The notes under the pieces were generated by a model. It made no database searches. It was given only the letters and a program-made list of their open reading frames with translations, and was not told where the DNA came from. From positions 1 to 64,000 of the forward strand of contig CALKUU010000034.1 of assembly GCA_937996665.1 (NCBI GenBank): a DNA stretch of 64,000 nt, read 5' to 3'. Shown here piece after piece: positions 20,062-30,455 of this stretch. Both the position numbers and the translations under genes were made by a program. The stretch's first letter is position 1. Every line of letters begins with the position of its first letter. The stretch comes from an uncultured Xenococcaceae cyanobacterium (lineage in GTDB: Bacteria; Cyanobacteriota; Cyanobacteriia; Cyanobacteriales; Xenococcaceae).

Positions 20062-20382
20062 TTAGTTAGTTCCAGTGAAAACGACTTCCGGAAACTTAGT
20101 TTGAGCTTGCAACATGCTAGTTCTTTTGCCATGTTCCTGCCAAAAGTTGATAACTTCAGTTGCTTTGTTAAGAACGTCAATTCGTTCGGCTTCTTCAATC
20201 CAGTGCTTCGCTTCCAATTCATCTTTGAGTTGTTGCCAAGCATCGTTACGAGGCCAAAAGAAGTAAGCAGTTAAAGGACTAGTACCTTTTCCTACTACTT
20301 GGTCAACTGCGATCGCAACGTTTTTGTCTAACCAAAGAACTTTCAGGGTAAATCTAGACTCCAATTGCGCCTCCAATTTCAT
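20062..20382 (-). CDS. PSRP-3 / Ycf65 family ribosomal protein
   Basis: [73 protein letters not shown]. Confidence 0.93.
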   Translation of the reverse strand: MKLEAQLESRFTLKVLWLDKNVAIAVDQVVGKGTSPLTAYFFWPRNDAWQQLKDELEAKHWIEEAERIDVLNKATEVINFWQEHGKRTSMLQAQTKFPEVVFTGTN

Positions 20383-20437
20383 CTATTAATTATTATTAAC
20401 ATTTTTTGTCCGTCTGACATTATACCAAACTGCCGTT

Positions 20438-21259
20438 ATGAAAATAAATCAATTACAAGCGATTTTGGTATTTGATATTGATGGGGTGGTCAGAGATGTT
20501 GGCGGATCATACCGTCGAGCTTTAGCTGACACCGTCGAAAAATTTACCGACTCCGCTTTTCGTCCAACTATGTCAGCGATTGATGAGCTTAAGTCTGAAG
20601 GAATTTGGAATAACGATTGGGAAGCTTCTCAAGAATTAGTCTATCGCTATCGCGAATCCCAAGGACAGACCAGAGCGGATAATGTTCTGGATTACCAAGC
20701 AATAGTTGATTTTTTTCAGAGTCGTTATCGAGGAGCTGACCCCAATCATTTTGATGGCTACATTCGCAATGAGCCGTTATTGATTTCTGCTAATTATCTC
20801 CATCAACTTCACGAGCATAATATTGGCTGGGGTTTTTTTAGCGGTGCAACCAGAGGTTCTGCTGAATATGTTTTAACTCATCGTCTTGGTCTTTCTGAAC
20901 CTGTTTTAGTGGCTATGGAAGATGCACCTAGTAAACCTAACCCAGAGGGTCTATTTAATGCGGTTGATCAGATTCTTGATGCCGTGAGTGAAACCTCATC
21001 AACCCAAATATCACAACCACCTGTTATTTATGTTGGGGATACTGTTGCTGATATCCAAACAGCGATCGCTGCCAGCGTAGAAAGACCAAATCATAAGTGG
21101 TTAGGAGTTGGAGTTCTGCCACCTCATGCGCAAACAGATCCCGTTACTCAAGCTAACTATCAAGCTAAGCTCGAAAAGACTGGGGCAATATCAGTTTGTG
21201 GCAATGTCGAGGAACTTAGTCCAGAGAAAATTTTGAACTTAATTGCTGCCAGTACTTAA
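20438..21259 (+). CDS. HAD-type hydrolase (TIGR01548-like)
   Basis: AILVFDIDGVVRDVGGSYRRALADTVEKF; C-terminal VIYVGDTVADIQTAIAA. Confidence 0.88.
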   Translation: MKINQLQAILVFDIDGVVRDVGGSYRRALADTVEKFTDSAFRPTMSAIDELKSEGIWNNDWEASQELVYRYRESQGQTRADNVLDYQAIVDFFQSRYRGADPNHFDGYIRNEPLLISANYLHQLHEHNIGWGFFSGATRGSAEYVLTHRLGLSEPVLVAMEDAPSKPNPEGLFNAVDQILDAVSETSSTQISQPPVIYVGDTVADIQTAIAASVERPNHKWLGVGVLPPHAQTDPVTQANYQAKLEKTGAISVCGNVEELSPEKILNLIAAST

Positions 21260-21364
21260 AGTTATCAATTACAACTCATCATTAAGTAATTGTTTCTAAC
21301 CCAATTGAGTAATGAGATAATCCGAAAAATTTAACTTTGCTAATCTCAAAAATTACCTGATTCA

Positions 21365-22291
21365 ATGACGCTTACTAAAACTCAACCAGACTTGAACCGC
21401 TTGGATCTTGCATCCCGTTTCGTTAACTTCTTATTATCGATTAAGCCTCTGGCTGACTTTGCCAAAAGCCGAGCCAGAAAAATGATGATTGATCGCGCCG
21501 AAGAGTTAGGCGTACCTTGGCGAGATAATGTTAAGGGCTTTGAGCAACTGAATTGGGATGAGCAGTTTAAGGCGATCGCTAAGCAAGATCTAGAGTATCC
21601 AGAATACTACCTCAATTCATTTCATGCCTATGAATCAGGAAACTTAAGTTGGTTAGCAGCCTGGGAAGTCGAGTCCGCAGCTTATGCTGTCCATGCCAAA
21701 ATTTGGTCAGAGGCGGGGATTGAGGGTGATACTCAGCTCAGAGACAGCTATCACCAAGTCTTAAAAAAATTCATTGCTAAAAGTCCTCAAGATATCGTCG
21801 ATGTTGGCTGCGGTGTGGGGATGAGTACTTTCACTCTGCAAGAAAGCTATCCTGATGCAAATTTAACAGGATTAGACCTATCTCCTTATTTCTTGAGCGT
21901 AGCTCAGCATCGTGCCCAGCAACAAAATCGCCAAGTTAATTGGCTTCACAATGCTGGAGAAAAAACAGAATTACCTGATAATTGCTGCGATTTAGTATCG
22001 GCTTGCCTTGTATTTCATGAGTTACCACAAGATGCAGCTCAAGGAATTATTCAAGAAGCCCGACGCATCTTACGTCCTGGAGGCTATCTAGCAATTATGG
22101 ATATGAATCCTCAATCTGCAACTTTTCAAAAAATGCCTCCCTATATTCTGACTTTACTTAAAAGTACAGAACCCTTTTTAGATCAATATTTTGATTTGGA
22201 TTTCGAAAAAGCATTAACTAATGCAGGATTTAGCAAGATTGAATCAGTTATTAATAGCCCTAGGCATCGAACTATTTTGGCTAAGGTCTAG
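21365..22291 (+). CDS. class I SAM-dependent methyltransferase
   Basis: DIVDVGCGVGMSTFTLQESYPDANLTGLDLSPYFLSVA; EARRILRPGGYLAIMD. Confidence 0.92.
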   Translation: MTLTKTQPDLNRLDLASRFVNFLLSIKPLADFAKSRARKMMIDRAEELGVPWRDNVKGFEQLNWDEQFKAIAKQDLEYPEYYLNSFHAYESGNLSWLAAWEVESAAYAVHAKIWSEAGIEGDTQLRDSYHQVLKKFIAKSPQDIVDVGCGVGMSTFTLQESYPDANLTGLDLSPYFLSVAQHRAQQQNRQVNWLHNAGEKTELPDNCCDLVSACLVFHELPQDAAQGIIQEARRILRPGGYLAIMDMNPQSATFQKMPPYILTLLKSTEPFLDQYFDLDFEKALTNAGFSKIESVINSPRHRTILAKV

Positions 22292-22562
22292 CTCATTCTT
22301 ATTTTGAATTTCTACTGATTTTTAGAATCTAACCTAAAAAAATACGTAAAAATACCTTTGTTTAATAATGTTTATAGGGAACAAGCTGTCCATAAAAAAC
22401 TTATTGACTAAGCAGCTTAAGGCGGATATTTTTGACGATAAACACATAGAATACCCAAAAAATAGTTTTTAATTTCATTTTCAATCAATATTTAATAAAG
22501 CTTGTTGTTTTGTATTTTTTGTAGTTACTATTGGAAACAACTGTCAAAAATATTATTGGATT

Positions 22563-23030
22563 ATGATTAATAAATTCTTATTTAGATTAACTATTACAAC
22601 GATTGCTTTATTTAGTATTGTTGGTTTAACAGCTTGTGGCGGAGGTAATAAAGGTGCTAGCAATTCTGGTTCAAACTCCAACTCAACCCAATTGACCAAA
22701 AATACAACTATAGACCGCAACTCAGGCGAATCGACTGAGGTTAGTACCAATTCTCGAACTTCAATTCCTTCCTTTAAATTAGGGGCAAACGGAGAATATG
22801 ATGAGAGTGCATTAGCTAAAAAGGTTTTGGCTGCTATTAAGGGAAATCCCGAATTTGGTAGTACCCCAGGTCTCTATGTTGCCCAACTACAAGACAATAT
22901 TGTGCTTAAAAGCTGTACCTCAAATAAACCTATGATCAAAAAAGTAGTTGCTTTAGGGGAGAGTATTCCTAATGTTGCTTCTGTAGATTTAAGATATGAC
23001 AGAGATTTATATTGCAACTGGTCTTCTTAA
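22563..23030 (+). CDS. hypothetical lipoprotein
   Basis: signal peptide plus lipobox ...IVGLTACGGG. Confidence 0.65.
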   Translation: MINKFLFRLTITTIALFSIVGLTACGGGNKGASNSGSNSNSTQLTKNTTIDRNSGESTEVSTNSRTSIPSFKLGANGEYDESALAKKVLAAIKGNPEFGSTPGLYVAQLQDNIVLKSCTSNKPMIKKVVALGESIPNVASVDLRYDRDLYCNWSS

Positions 23031-23061
23031 AAACTTTGTCTCTTCGAACTAACTGAAAACA

Positions 23062-23093
23062 AAAAAGCCAGTGACTCAGTCGCTGGCTTTTCA
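23062..23093 (+). terminator. intrinsic terminator after the lipoprotein gene
   Basis: aaaaaagccagtgactcagtcgctggctttt hairpin. Confidence 0.75.
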
Positions 23094-23372
23094 AATATTG
23101 TTGTTGTTGTTTTATCTGGAGGAATCTTAGTCTTGCATTCCCTTAAAATAGCAATTTTAGATTACCTTACTAAGAATTGTAACAGGTTATACGGCATTAG
23201 TGTAAAAAAAGAATAAAAATATGAACCATTTTGACAGTTTTATCCTATGTAATGTGTATATTGCTCAGAACTAAGTAATAAATTTTGCCTCTATCTCACT
23301 TCAAATAGAGTTTGCAATGTTGAAAAAGTACAATGTACGTTACAATCTTCACCAAAATATAACTATAAAATT

Positions 23373-24158
23373 ATGGCGACTGCTTTAGTCACAGGAGCAT
23401 CTTCTGGAATTGGGGCAGAGTTTGCCCATCAACTAGCTGCAAAAAAAACAGACTTGGTTTTAGTTGCTAGGTCGCAGGAAAAATTAGAAACTCTCGCAGC
23501 GAAGTTAGAGCAGCAGTATGGGATTGCAACTGAAGTTTTAGTTCAGGATTTGAGTGAAGTTTCAGCAGGACAAAAGATTTTTGATGCGGTTCAGCAAAAG
23601 GGTCTAACCGTAGACTTATTAATTAATAATGCTGGGTTTGGTGATTATGGGGCTTTTAGCGATCGCGATTTAAGCAAACAGCTAAACATGATTCAGTTAA
23701 ACATTTTGGTCTTAACTGAGTTAACAGGATTATTCTTACCCGGTATGCAAGCTAGAAACCAAGGGGGAATTATCAATATCTCCTCAATTGCTGGTTTTCA
23801 ACCTCTGCCTTATATGTCTGTCTACGCAGCAACCAAGGCTTTTGTTTTGAATTTTACCGAAGCCTTGTGGGCAGAAAACAAAGATCGTGGTGTCAAAATC
23901 TTGGCAGTTTGTCCTGGCCCTACAGAATCAGAATTTTTTAAAGTTGCTGATTTCCCTGATGCTTTTGCAAGCAAACAAAGCAAAACAATGACGATGACGC
24001 CAACGCCAGAGGTGGTTAAAGAATCGCTAATTGCTCTAGAAAAAGGACAATCAACACTTGTAACTGGTGGTTTTGCTAATCAACTGATTGTTAATATTCC
24101 TCGGTTTGTGCCTAGAGATTTTTTAGCGAGTGCGGTTGAGAAGCAATTTAAATCATAG
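23373..24158 (+). CDS. SDR family oxidoreductase
   Basis: TALVTGASSGIGAEFA; YAATKAFV motif. Confidence 0.95.
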   Translation: MATALVTGASSGIGAEFAHQLAAKKTDLVLVARSQEKLETLAAKLEQQYGIATEVLVQDLSEVSAGQKIFDAVQQKGLTVDLLINNAGFGDYGAFSDRDLSKQLNMIQLNILVLTELTGLFLPGMQARNQGGIINISSIAGFQPLPYMSVYAATKAFVLNFTEALWAENKDRGVKILAVCPGPTESEFFKVADFPDAFASKQSKTMTMTPTPEVVKESLIALEKGQSTLVTGGFANQLIVNIPRFVPRDFLASAVEKQFKS

Positions 24159-24185
24159 AAGTTTACCAAAGAGAATACTTCTGAC

Positions 24186-26321
24186 TTAGCGATCCACGCC
24201 TTGAATGACTGGTTTAATATCATTGTCGGTAAAAGGACTAGGATTCCCTCGCCAGACAAAATCGTTAACATTAAAACTAAATGAGCCTAGTTCAAGAACA
24301 GGATTGTAGCGGAGGGTGATTCCATGAGTTCGCCGACTATATTCCAAAATATAATCTGTACTAATTTCTTCTCCATTGTCCAAATTCCAAGAGGTCTGAA
24401 AGCCGAAGCGAATTGGGCCATAAAGTTGTTGATTTATTCCTAATGCCAAGGTCTGTTGGTCTACATCGCGATCAAATAGAAAAGGCGATTCTCCATCGGT
24501 TAGACCAAATCCATAAGTTAAATTAAAACCCGTGTAATCAAACCAATTTCGGGAAAAATGTCCTAGTTGTCCCTGAATACCAATATTTCCGCGCAAGGAA
24601 TTTTGAGTATCGTTACTGCTATAAAAACTGCTAACTCCACTAGCTCCCGTATTAAGTTGTAGAAAAGGAACAACGGGGGAAGGAGAATAGCGTAACCCTA
24701 GTTCTCTCGTAGCGGGTAAAGGCTTTCCTTGCCAAAGACCAAAACTTTTTCCTAAAAACACAGCTCCTTGAAATCGAGTTAAATTAGTTCGATCATCATT
24801 CACTCCAATACCAATTAAATCCTGATCATCACTATCTGAAGTGATGTTTTGAATAGAAGCTTGGTATTGTAAACCGATTCCTGTTTTTCCTAAAGGAATA
24901 TTAGGTGAGGTTAAAATACCGCCAAAGCTACTTTGAACAGTTTGAAAGCCCAATGAACCATTAAACAGACGTTCTCTAAAGTTGGCTTCTAGGCTAAAGG
25001 AATGAGGGTTGTTTAGATTGCCTAGTAGTCTGTTGGCAGAAATTGTTGCTCGCAGATTATCTTCAAACTGATCCGCGTCAAAGCTAGTAACTGAGCCACT
25101 AGCTCGCAAACTATTACGAGGAGAGAAAACTGTGTTGAAGCGAGTTTTAACCCCAAAAGTAGCAGGATCTAAAAAGCCGCCATCCCCCTCATCACTAAAG
25201 CCAAATAAATCAGGAGCGATCGCTCTTTGTAAAAAATATTGAGGAGTTATCGACCAAGTTGTTTGCTCGCGATCAATAATCTTGAAACTTCGTTCGATAA
25301 ATAAACCGCCTCGCTCGTCACCGTCAAAACCAAAATTAAACAGTTCTGGACTTCGAGGACGGCTATCAAAGACAAATTTGTTTTTTAGGAGGGGAATTCT
25401 CACCGCATCGTCGATCACTAATCTAGATTTAGTTGTGGTGAGCTTATTCACTAAAGGTGATGTTTGCTCAAAAGTGGCAGTTGCTGCTCTTACTTCTAGC
25501 TCTGGTGGAGAAAAAGGATCGTTAGTAAGGCTGAGATTGATTGCCTGCCAGTTACTGCCTTCAAATTCAATCTCATCAGCTCGAAAACGAATTCGATTAA
25601 TCGACCCTTGTTGCGGATTTTGATTATTTTGGAGGATGCCCAGATCACGATTACTACCGAGATTGACTTGAACTCGCTCGTTTTCTTCTACATTGCTTAG
25701 GGGCTGATTGAGACGAAGACGATCACTCAAAATATCCTGACTAATTATTTGATCTTGGGGTAGGCGATTAGTGAGATCTCGATCAAGAGTGTTGCTGTCT
25801 ATTTGTCCTTGAGCATTTTTAATTACACCTCGATCTTGTACCAGAAAATATTCAAAGCGATCGCCATTTAAGATTTGTTCCCCTCTGGTTAAGGTTACAT
25901 TGCCTTCAGCAACAACCACTCGATCTGCCAAATTGATTTGAATGCGATCGCTGACTAAAATAGCTTCGGCAAATCGCATCAAGACATTGCCTTCTGCGGT
26001 AATAACTTGCGACTCATTATTATATTCTTGGCGATCGGCAATTACTTCTACCGTATCAACCGAATCTATCAACGCTGGAGTTTCCTCTGTTTGAGAATCC
26101 TCATTTACTGGTATTTCAAATATCTGTCTTTCCCCTCCTCTCTCCTGCGTAATTAGCTGAGCTTCCGATTGAGATTTCCATTGCTTTTTCGCAGAGTCTT
26201 TTGTCGAAGATGTTGTGTTTTGGGCAATCAAAGTCTTTTGATCTACAACTTCTTGTGAAACAACCCCTGGAAGAGAGACTTTCTGCGTGGAAAGAAGCGA
26301 AATAGTCAATAAGGTCAGCAT
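24186..26321 (-). CDS. DUF3769-type outer-membrane / LptD-OstA-like protein
   Basis: N-terminal OstA-like repeats (VITAEGNVLMRFAEAILVSDRIQINLADRVVVAEGNVTLTRGEQILNGDRFEY), C-terminal beta-barrel-like sequence. Confidence 0.8.
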   Translation of the reverse strand: MLTLLTISLLSTQKVSLPGVVSQEVVDQKTLIAQNTTSSTKDSAKKQWKSQSEAQLITQERGGERQIFEIPVNEDSQTEETPALIDSVDTVEVIADRQEYNNESQVITAEGNVLMRFAEAILVSDRIQINLADRVVVAEGNVTLTRGEQILNGDRFEYFLVQDRGVIKNAQGQIDSNTLDRDLTNRLPQDQIISQDILSDRLRLNQPLSNVEENERVQVNLGSNRDLGILQNNQNPQQGSINRIRFRADEIEFEGSNWQAINLSLTNDPFSPPELEVRAATATFEQTSPLVNKLTTTKSRLVIDDAVRIPLLKNKFVFDSRPRSPELFNFGFDGDERGGLFIERSFKIIDREQTTWSITPQYFLQRAIAPDLFGFSDEGDGGFLDPATFGVKTRFNTVFSPRNSLRASGSVTSFDADQFEDNLRATISANRLLGNLNNPHSFSLEANFRERLFNGSLGFQTVQSSFGGILTSPNIPLGKTGIGLQYQASIQNITSDSDDQDLIGIGVNDDRTNLTRFQGAVFLGKSFGLWQGKPLPATRELGLRYSPSPVVPFLQLNTGASGVSSFYSSNDTQNSLRGNIGIQGQLGHFSRNWFDYTGFNLTYGFGLTDGESPFLFDRDVDQQTLALGINQQLYGPIRFGFQTSWNLDNGEEISTDYILEYSRRTHGITLRYNPVLELGSFSFNVNDFVWRGNPSPFTDNDIKPVIQGVDR

Positions 26322-26480
26322 TTATTTTTAAGAAGGACTTACTATCGGCTGATTTTATCCCTTTTTTCCTCTTCTTGAAAAAGGAATATCTCTTTTTGAG
26401 TTTTTGCGCGAACCTTATTTTTAATGAAGATTATTTATAAAGCTCTAGTTTGAATTGATTTTTCCTTTCAATCTGGCTAT

Positions 26481-26522
26481 TTAGATCAAATGAATAGCTT
26501 ATTAGATCAAATGAATAGCTTA
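26481..26522. repeat. exact 21-bp tandem duplication upstream of ndhD
   Basis: ttagatcaaatgaatagctta x2. Confidence 0.95.
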
Positions 26523-26651
26523 CTTTCCTTGCCTAACAGCTTTTTTCTCTTCTTTATCTAAACTTCATAATTAAATCATGGCGGTTCTTAATAAAACTTC
26601 ATAGAATAGGGGCAAGAAAGAAATGAGTACAAGTGCTTAAGAATTGATTTT

Positions 26652-28268
26652 ATGGAAAGCTTTCAAATTCCCTGGTTATCCGTTATAACCTTACTGCCCT
26701 TAGTCGCAGCATTTATTATTCCCCTTATCCCCGATAAAGATGGCAAAACAGTAAGACTATATGCTCTGTCTGTTGGACTAATAGATTTGGGCTTAATGGT
26801 TTACGCTTTTTGGTCAAACTATAAACTACACACCACTAAATTTCAGCTTCTAGAAACCTACGCTTGGATGCCCCAACTTGGTCTTAACTGGTCTCTAGCT
26901 GTTGATGGCTTATCGATGCCTCTAATCTTCTTATCTGGGTTAGTAACGACTCTAGCGATTCTTGCTTCCTGGAAAGTAAATCACAAACCACGTTTATATT
27001 ATTTTTTAATTCTAGTTTTATTTAGCGCTCAAATTGGCGTTTTTGCAGCCCAAGACATCTTACTATTTTTCCTGATGTGGGAAATTGAACTAGTTCCTGT
27101 CTATCTTCTGATCTCGATTTGGGGAGGAGAAAAGCGACAGTATGCGGCAACTAAGTTCATTCTCTATACAGCCTTAGCCTCAATATTTATCTTAGTATCT
27201 GGTTTAGCTTTAGCTTTTTACGGAGATCAGTTTACGCTGAATATTACCGAGTTGGGAATGAAGGATTATCCTTTAGCTCTCGAATTATTTGCCTATGCCG
27301 GATTTTTAATTGCTTTTGGGGTCAAACTACCGATTTTCCCTTTACACACCTGGCTTCCAGATGCTCATAGTCAGGCATCTGCACCTATTTCAATGATTTT
27401 GGCAGGTGTTTTGTTAAAGATGGGTGGCTATGCTCTTATTCGCTTTAATATCGAGACCTTACCCCATGCACATATCAAATTTGCTCCTCTACTGGTTATT
27501 TTGGGAGTAATTAACATTGTTTACGGGGCGTTGACTGCCTTTGCTCAAACTAACCTCAAACGTAGACTTGCTTCTTCTTCCATCTCTCACATGGGCTTTA
27601 TCTTAATCGGAATTGCTTCCTTTACCGATTTGGGACTAAATGGAGCAATTTTACAAATGATTTCTCATGGTCTAATTGCCGCAGCCTTATTCTTCTTGTC
27701 AGGTACTACTTATGAGCGTACTCACACCCTCATGATGGATGAGATGGGTGGTATGGCTAAATTAATGCCTAAAACTTTTGCTTTATTCACTGCTGGTTCG
27801 CTGGCTTCTCTTGCCTTGCCTGGAATGAGTGGTTTTGTCGGCGAGTTGACTATCTTTTTAGGAGTCGCAACTAGTGATGCTTATAGTCAGACTTTCAAAA
27901 TTGGCGTTATCTTTTTAACTGCGGTTGGTTTAATTCTTACTCCTATCTATCTGTTATCGATGTTGCGTCAAGTGTTTTATGGAGAAAATAATTCCAAACT
28001 AAAATTTGAGGGATTTGGTCTTGATGCGCAGCCAAGAGAGATTTTTATCACTGCTTGTCTCCTAATTCCGATTGTTGGTATCGGTTTATATCCAAAGTTG
28101 ATAACCAACACTTACGATTCTAAAACTATTCAGGTAGCTGATAAGATGCGCTCTGCTCTTCCTATAATCGTTCAAGCTACAAATACGAATAAAGAAACAA
28201 TGATTAGTAGTAACTCATTATCCTTTTGGCAATCACCTGGTTTCATAGCACCTCGTATTTCCAAATAA
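26652..28268 (+). CDS. ndhD: NAD(P)H-quinone oxidoreductase subunit 4
   Basis: 538 aa; [80 protein letters not shown]. Confidence 0.96.
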   Translation: MESFQIPWLSVITLLPLVAAFIIPLIPDKDGKTVRLYALSVGLIDLGLMVYAFWSNYKLHTTKFQLLETYAWMPQLGLNWSLAVDGLSMPLIFLSGLVTTLAILASWKVNHKPRLYYFLILVLFSAQIGVFAAQDILLFFLMWEIELVPVYLLISIWGGEKRQYAATKFILYTALASIFILVSGLALAFYGDQFTLNITELGMKDYPLALELFAYAGFLIAFGVKLPIFPLHTWLPDAHSQASAPISMILAGVLLKMGGYALIRFNIETLPHAHIKFAPLLVILGVINIVYGALTAFAQTNLKRRLASSSISHMGFILIGIASFTDLGLNGAILQMISHGLIAAALFFLSGTTYERTHTLMMDEMGGMAKLMPKTFALFTAGSLASLALPGMSGFVGELTIFLGVATSDAYSQTFKIGVIFLTAVGLILTPIYLLSMLRQVFYGENNSKLKFEGFGLDAQPREIFITACLLIPIVGIGLYPKLITNTYDSKTIQVADKMRSALPIIVQATNTNKETMISSNSLSFWQSPGFIAPRISK

Positions 28269-28362
28269 CCCTACTCTGAAGAAGTCAGCTTGGATGAAGA
28301 GTGTATAAGTTTCTGTAACTGATTCCTGCTGATTTTTTCTTGGGTAAAGCTTTCCATATTTA

Positions 28363-28396
28363 GCCCTTTCCTTAAAATTTTAAGGGGAGGGTTTTT
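28363..28396 (+). terminator. intrinsic terminator after ndhD
   Basis: ccctttccttaaaattttaaggggagggtttttctttt. Confidence 0.75.
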
Positions 28397-28495
28397 CTTT
28401 TTCCATTAAACTGGGTCGGTAATACTTGTAATGTTTATATCTGATCTATTGGAGAATTAACTGCCATAATTAAGTTGATTTGTAATACTGCTTTA

Positions 28496-28523
28496 GCCAA
28501 AGGTTAATTGCCAAAGGTTAATT
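28496..28523. repeat. 14-bp tandem duplication upstream of recN
   Basis: gccaaaggttaatt x2. Confidence 0.9.
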
Positions 28524-28599
28524 CCTAGTGTCCCAAGATCGATTGTCTTAAGGTTATTTGTCTTAGACATGAACTTGTTTATTTAATTGTTTTATCTCA

Positions 28600-30366
28600 A
28601 TGCTTCTTTGTTTAACCATTGATAACTTTGCTTTAGTAGATCATTTGAGACTAGATTTTGATCAAGGCTTGAATGTCTTAACTGGTGAAACTGGGGCAGG
28701 TAAGTCAATTATTTTAGATGCTATTGAAATTGCTTTAGGGGGCAAGGGGAATGCTCGTTTCATCCGCGCTGGAGGCGATCGCGCCCAAGTAGAAGCAACT
28801 TTTGAGATCAGCAGCGAATTCCAAGAATGGCTGCAAATTCAAGAGATACCTCTTCAAAATAATCAGTTGGTTTGTACCCGAGAGTTATCTTTGGGTAAAC
28901 AGAATCGGATTAAGTCGCGCTGTAGTTTAAATGGAGTTGTAGTTAAGCTCCAGCTTATGGAAGAATTTAGGGCTCGGTTAATTGAAATTACAGCCCAAGG
29001 TCAAACAAGCGATCTGCTTGTTGCTGATAAACAAAGAGAGTTAATCGATATTTTTGGCGGACAAAAGATCATTCAGCAAAAAACAGTCGTCGCCAAAGCT
29101 TATAGCAATTTTCAAAAAGCAAAATCTAAGCTTGCACAAAAGCGAAAATCCCAGCAAGAACAACTCCAAAAACAGAGTCTTCTTGAATTTCAACTTAAAG
29201 AGTTTACCGAAGCGGAGTTAACAACCCCAGAAGAACTAGAAAATTTAGAACAAGAACGAGATCGCCTCTCTCATGTTGTCGAATTACAACAATTAAGTTA
29301 TCAAACTTACCAACTCCTCTATCAAAACGATGTCGATGCTTCTACTGCTACCGATCTCTTGGCTAACGCAGAAAAAAATCTTGAGGAAATGAGCGCCTAT
29401 GATAGCAACTTGCAACCCCTTTTAGAAATAATACAGTCAGCGATCGCTCAGGTGATTGAAGCGGGACAGCAACTAAATGGTTATGGTGATTCTTTAGAAG
29501 CTGATCCTGAGCGACTAGAGGAAGTAGAAGTAAGAATTCGCACCCTCAAAAATCTTTGTCGTAAGTATAGCGGTGATTTAGGCGCTGTAATTGCCATCTA
29601 TCATCAGGTGCAGCAAGAGTTAGCAGAACTTACAGACAGTGAGCAGTCATTGGCAAATCTAGAAACTGTTTATCAACAAACAAGTGAAGAACTAGACCTT
29701 GTTTGTGAGAAATTATCTAAACTTCGATATAAGGCGATCGCGAAGTTAGAAGCGCAATTAATTAAGGAGCTTAAGCCATTGGCAATGGAAAAGGTTCTGT
29801 TTGAGTGCAGACTTAAAAGTTGCCAACCTAGTATTCATGGAGCTGACGAGGTGAATTTTTATTTTAGTCCTAACCCAGGTGAAGAACTTCAACCTCTAGC
29901 GAAAACAGCTTCTGGAGGAGAAATGAGCCGTTTTTTGTTGGCGTTAAAAGCCTGCTTTTCTGCTGCCGCAGCTAGCTCGCAATCGTTAGTCTTCGATGAA
30001 ATAGATGCGGGGGTCTCTGGTAAAGTAGCTCAGGCGATCGCTGAAAAGCTCTATCAACTCAGTCAAGGTAATCAAATCTTGTGTGTCACCCACCAACCAC
30101 TTATTGCCGCAATGGCTGATGCTCACTATAAAGTAGCCAAAATAATTATCGATCCTAACAAAAAGAACACTAATCGAAGTCAATCAGAAGGCAAGCAAGT
30201 AAACTCCGATGTTCGTACTGTAGTTAGAGTTCAAAATATTAGTGATCGCAACTTACGTGTTCAAGAGCTAGCCCAAATTACTGGCGGACATTCTGCGGAA
30301 CAGGCGATCGAGTTTGCTCAGTCTTTACTAGACAAAGCCGAGACTTATCGCCAACAACACAAATAA
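28600..30366 (+). CDS. recN: DNA repair protein RecN
   Basis: DQGLNVLTGETGAGKSIILDAIEIALGGKG; TASGGEMSRFLLALK; VFDEIDAGVSGKVAQAIAEKL. Confidence 0.97.
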   Translation: MLLCLTIDNFALVDHLRLDFDQGLNVLTGETGAGKSIILDAIEIALGGKGNARFIRAGGDRAQVEATFEISSEFQEWLQIQEIPLQNNQLVCTRELSLGKQNRIKSRCSLNGVVVKLQLMEEFRARLIEITAQGQTSDLLVADKQRELIDIFGGQKIIQQKTVVAKAYSNFQKAKSKLAQKRKSQQEQLQKQSLLEFQLKEFTEAELTTPEELENLEQERDRLSHVVELQQLSYQTYQLLYQNDVDASTATDLLANAEKNLEEMSAYDSNLQPLLEIIQSAIAQVIEAGQQLNGYGDSLEADPERLEEVEVRIRTLKNLCRKYSGDLGAVIAIYHQVQQELAELTDSEQSLANLETVYQQTSEELDLVCEKLSKLRYKAIAKLEAQLIKELKPLAMEKVLFECRLKSCQPSIHGADEVNFYFSPNPGEELQPLAKTASGGEMSRFLLALKACFSAAAASSQSLVFDEIDAGVSGKVAQAIAEKLYQLSQGNQILCVTHQPLIAAMADAHYKVAKIIIDPNKKNTNRSQSEGKQVNSDVRTVVRVQNISDRNLRVQELAQITGGHSAEQAIEFAQSLLDKAETYRQQHK

Positions 30367-30402
30367 AAAGCAGCTTAGAAAAATTTCCTAAGCTGCTTTT
30401 CT
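30367..30402 (+). terminator. intrinsic terminator after recN
   Basis: aaaagcagcttagaaaaatttcctaagctgctttt. Confidence 0.8.
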
Positions 30403-30455
30403 AAAACTTTAGTTGCTCAAATCAGGAGTATTTTGGACAACTTTAATTCGTCTGT

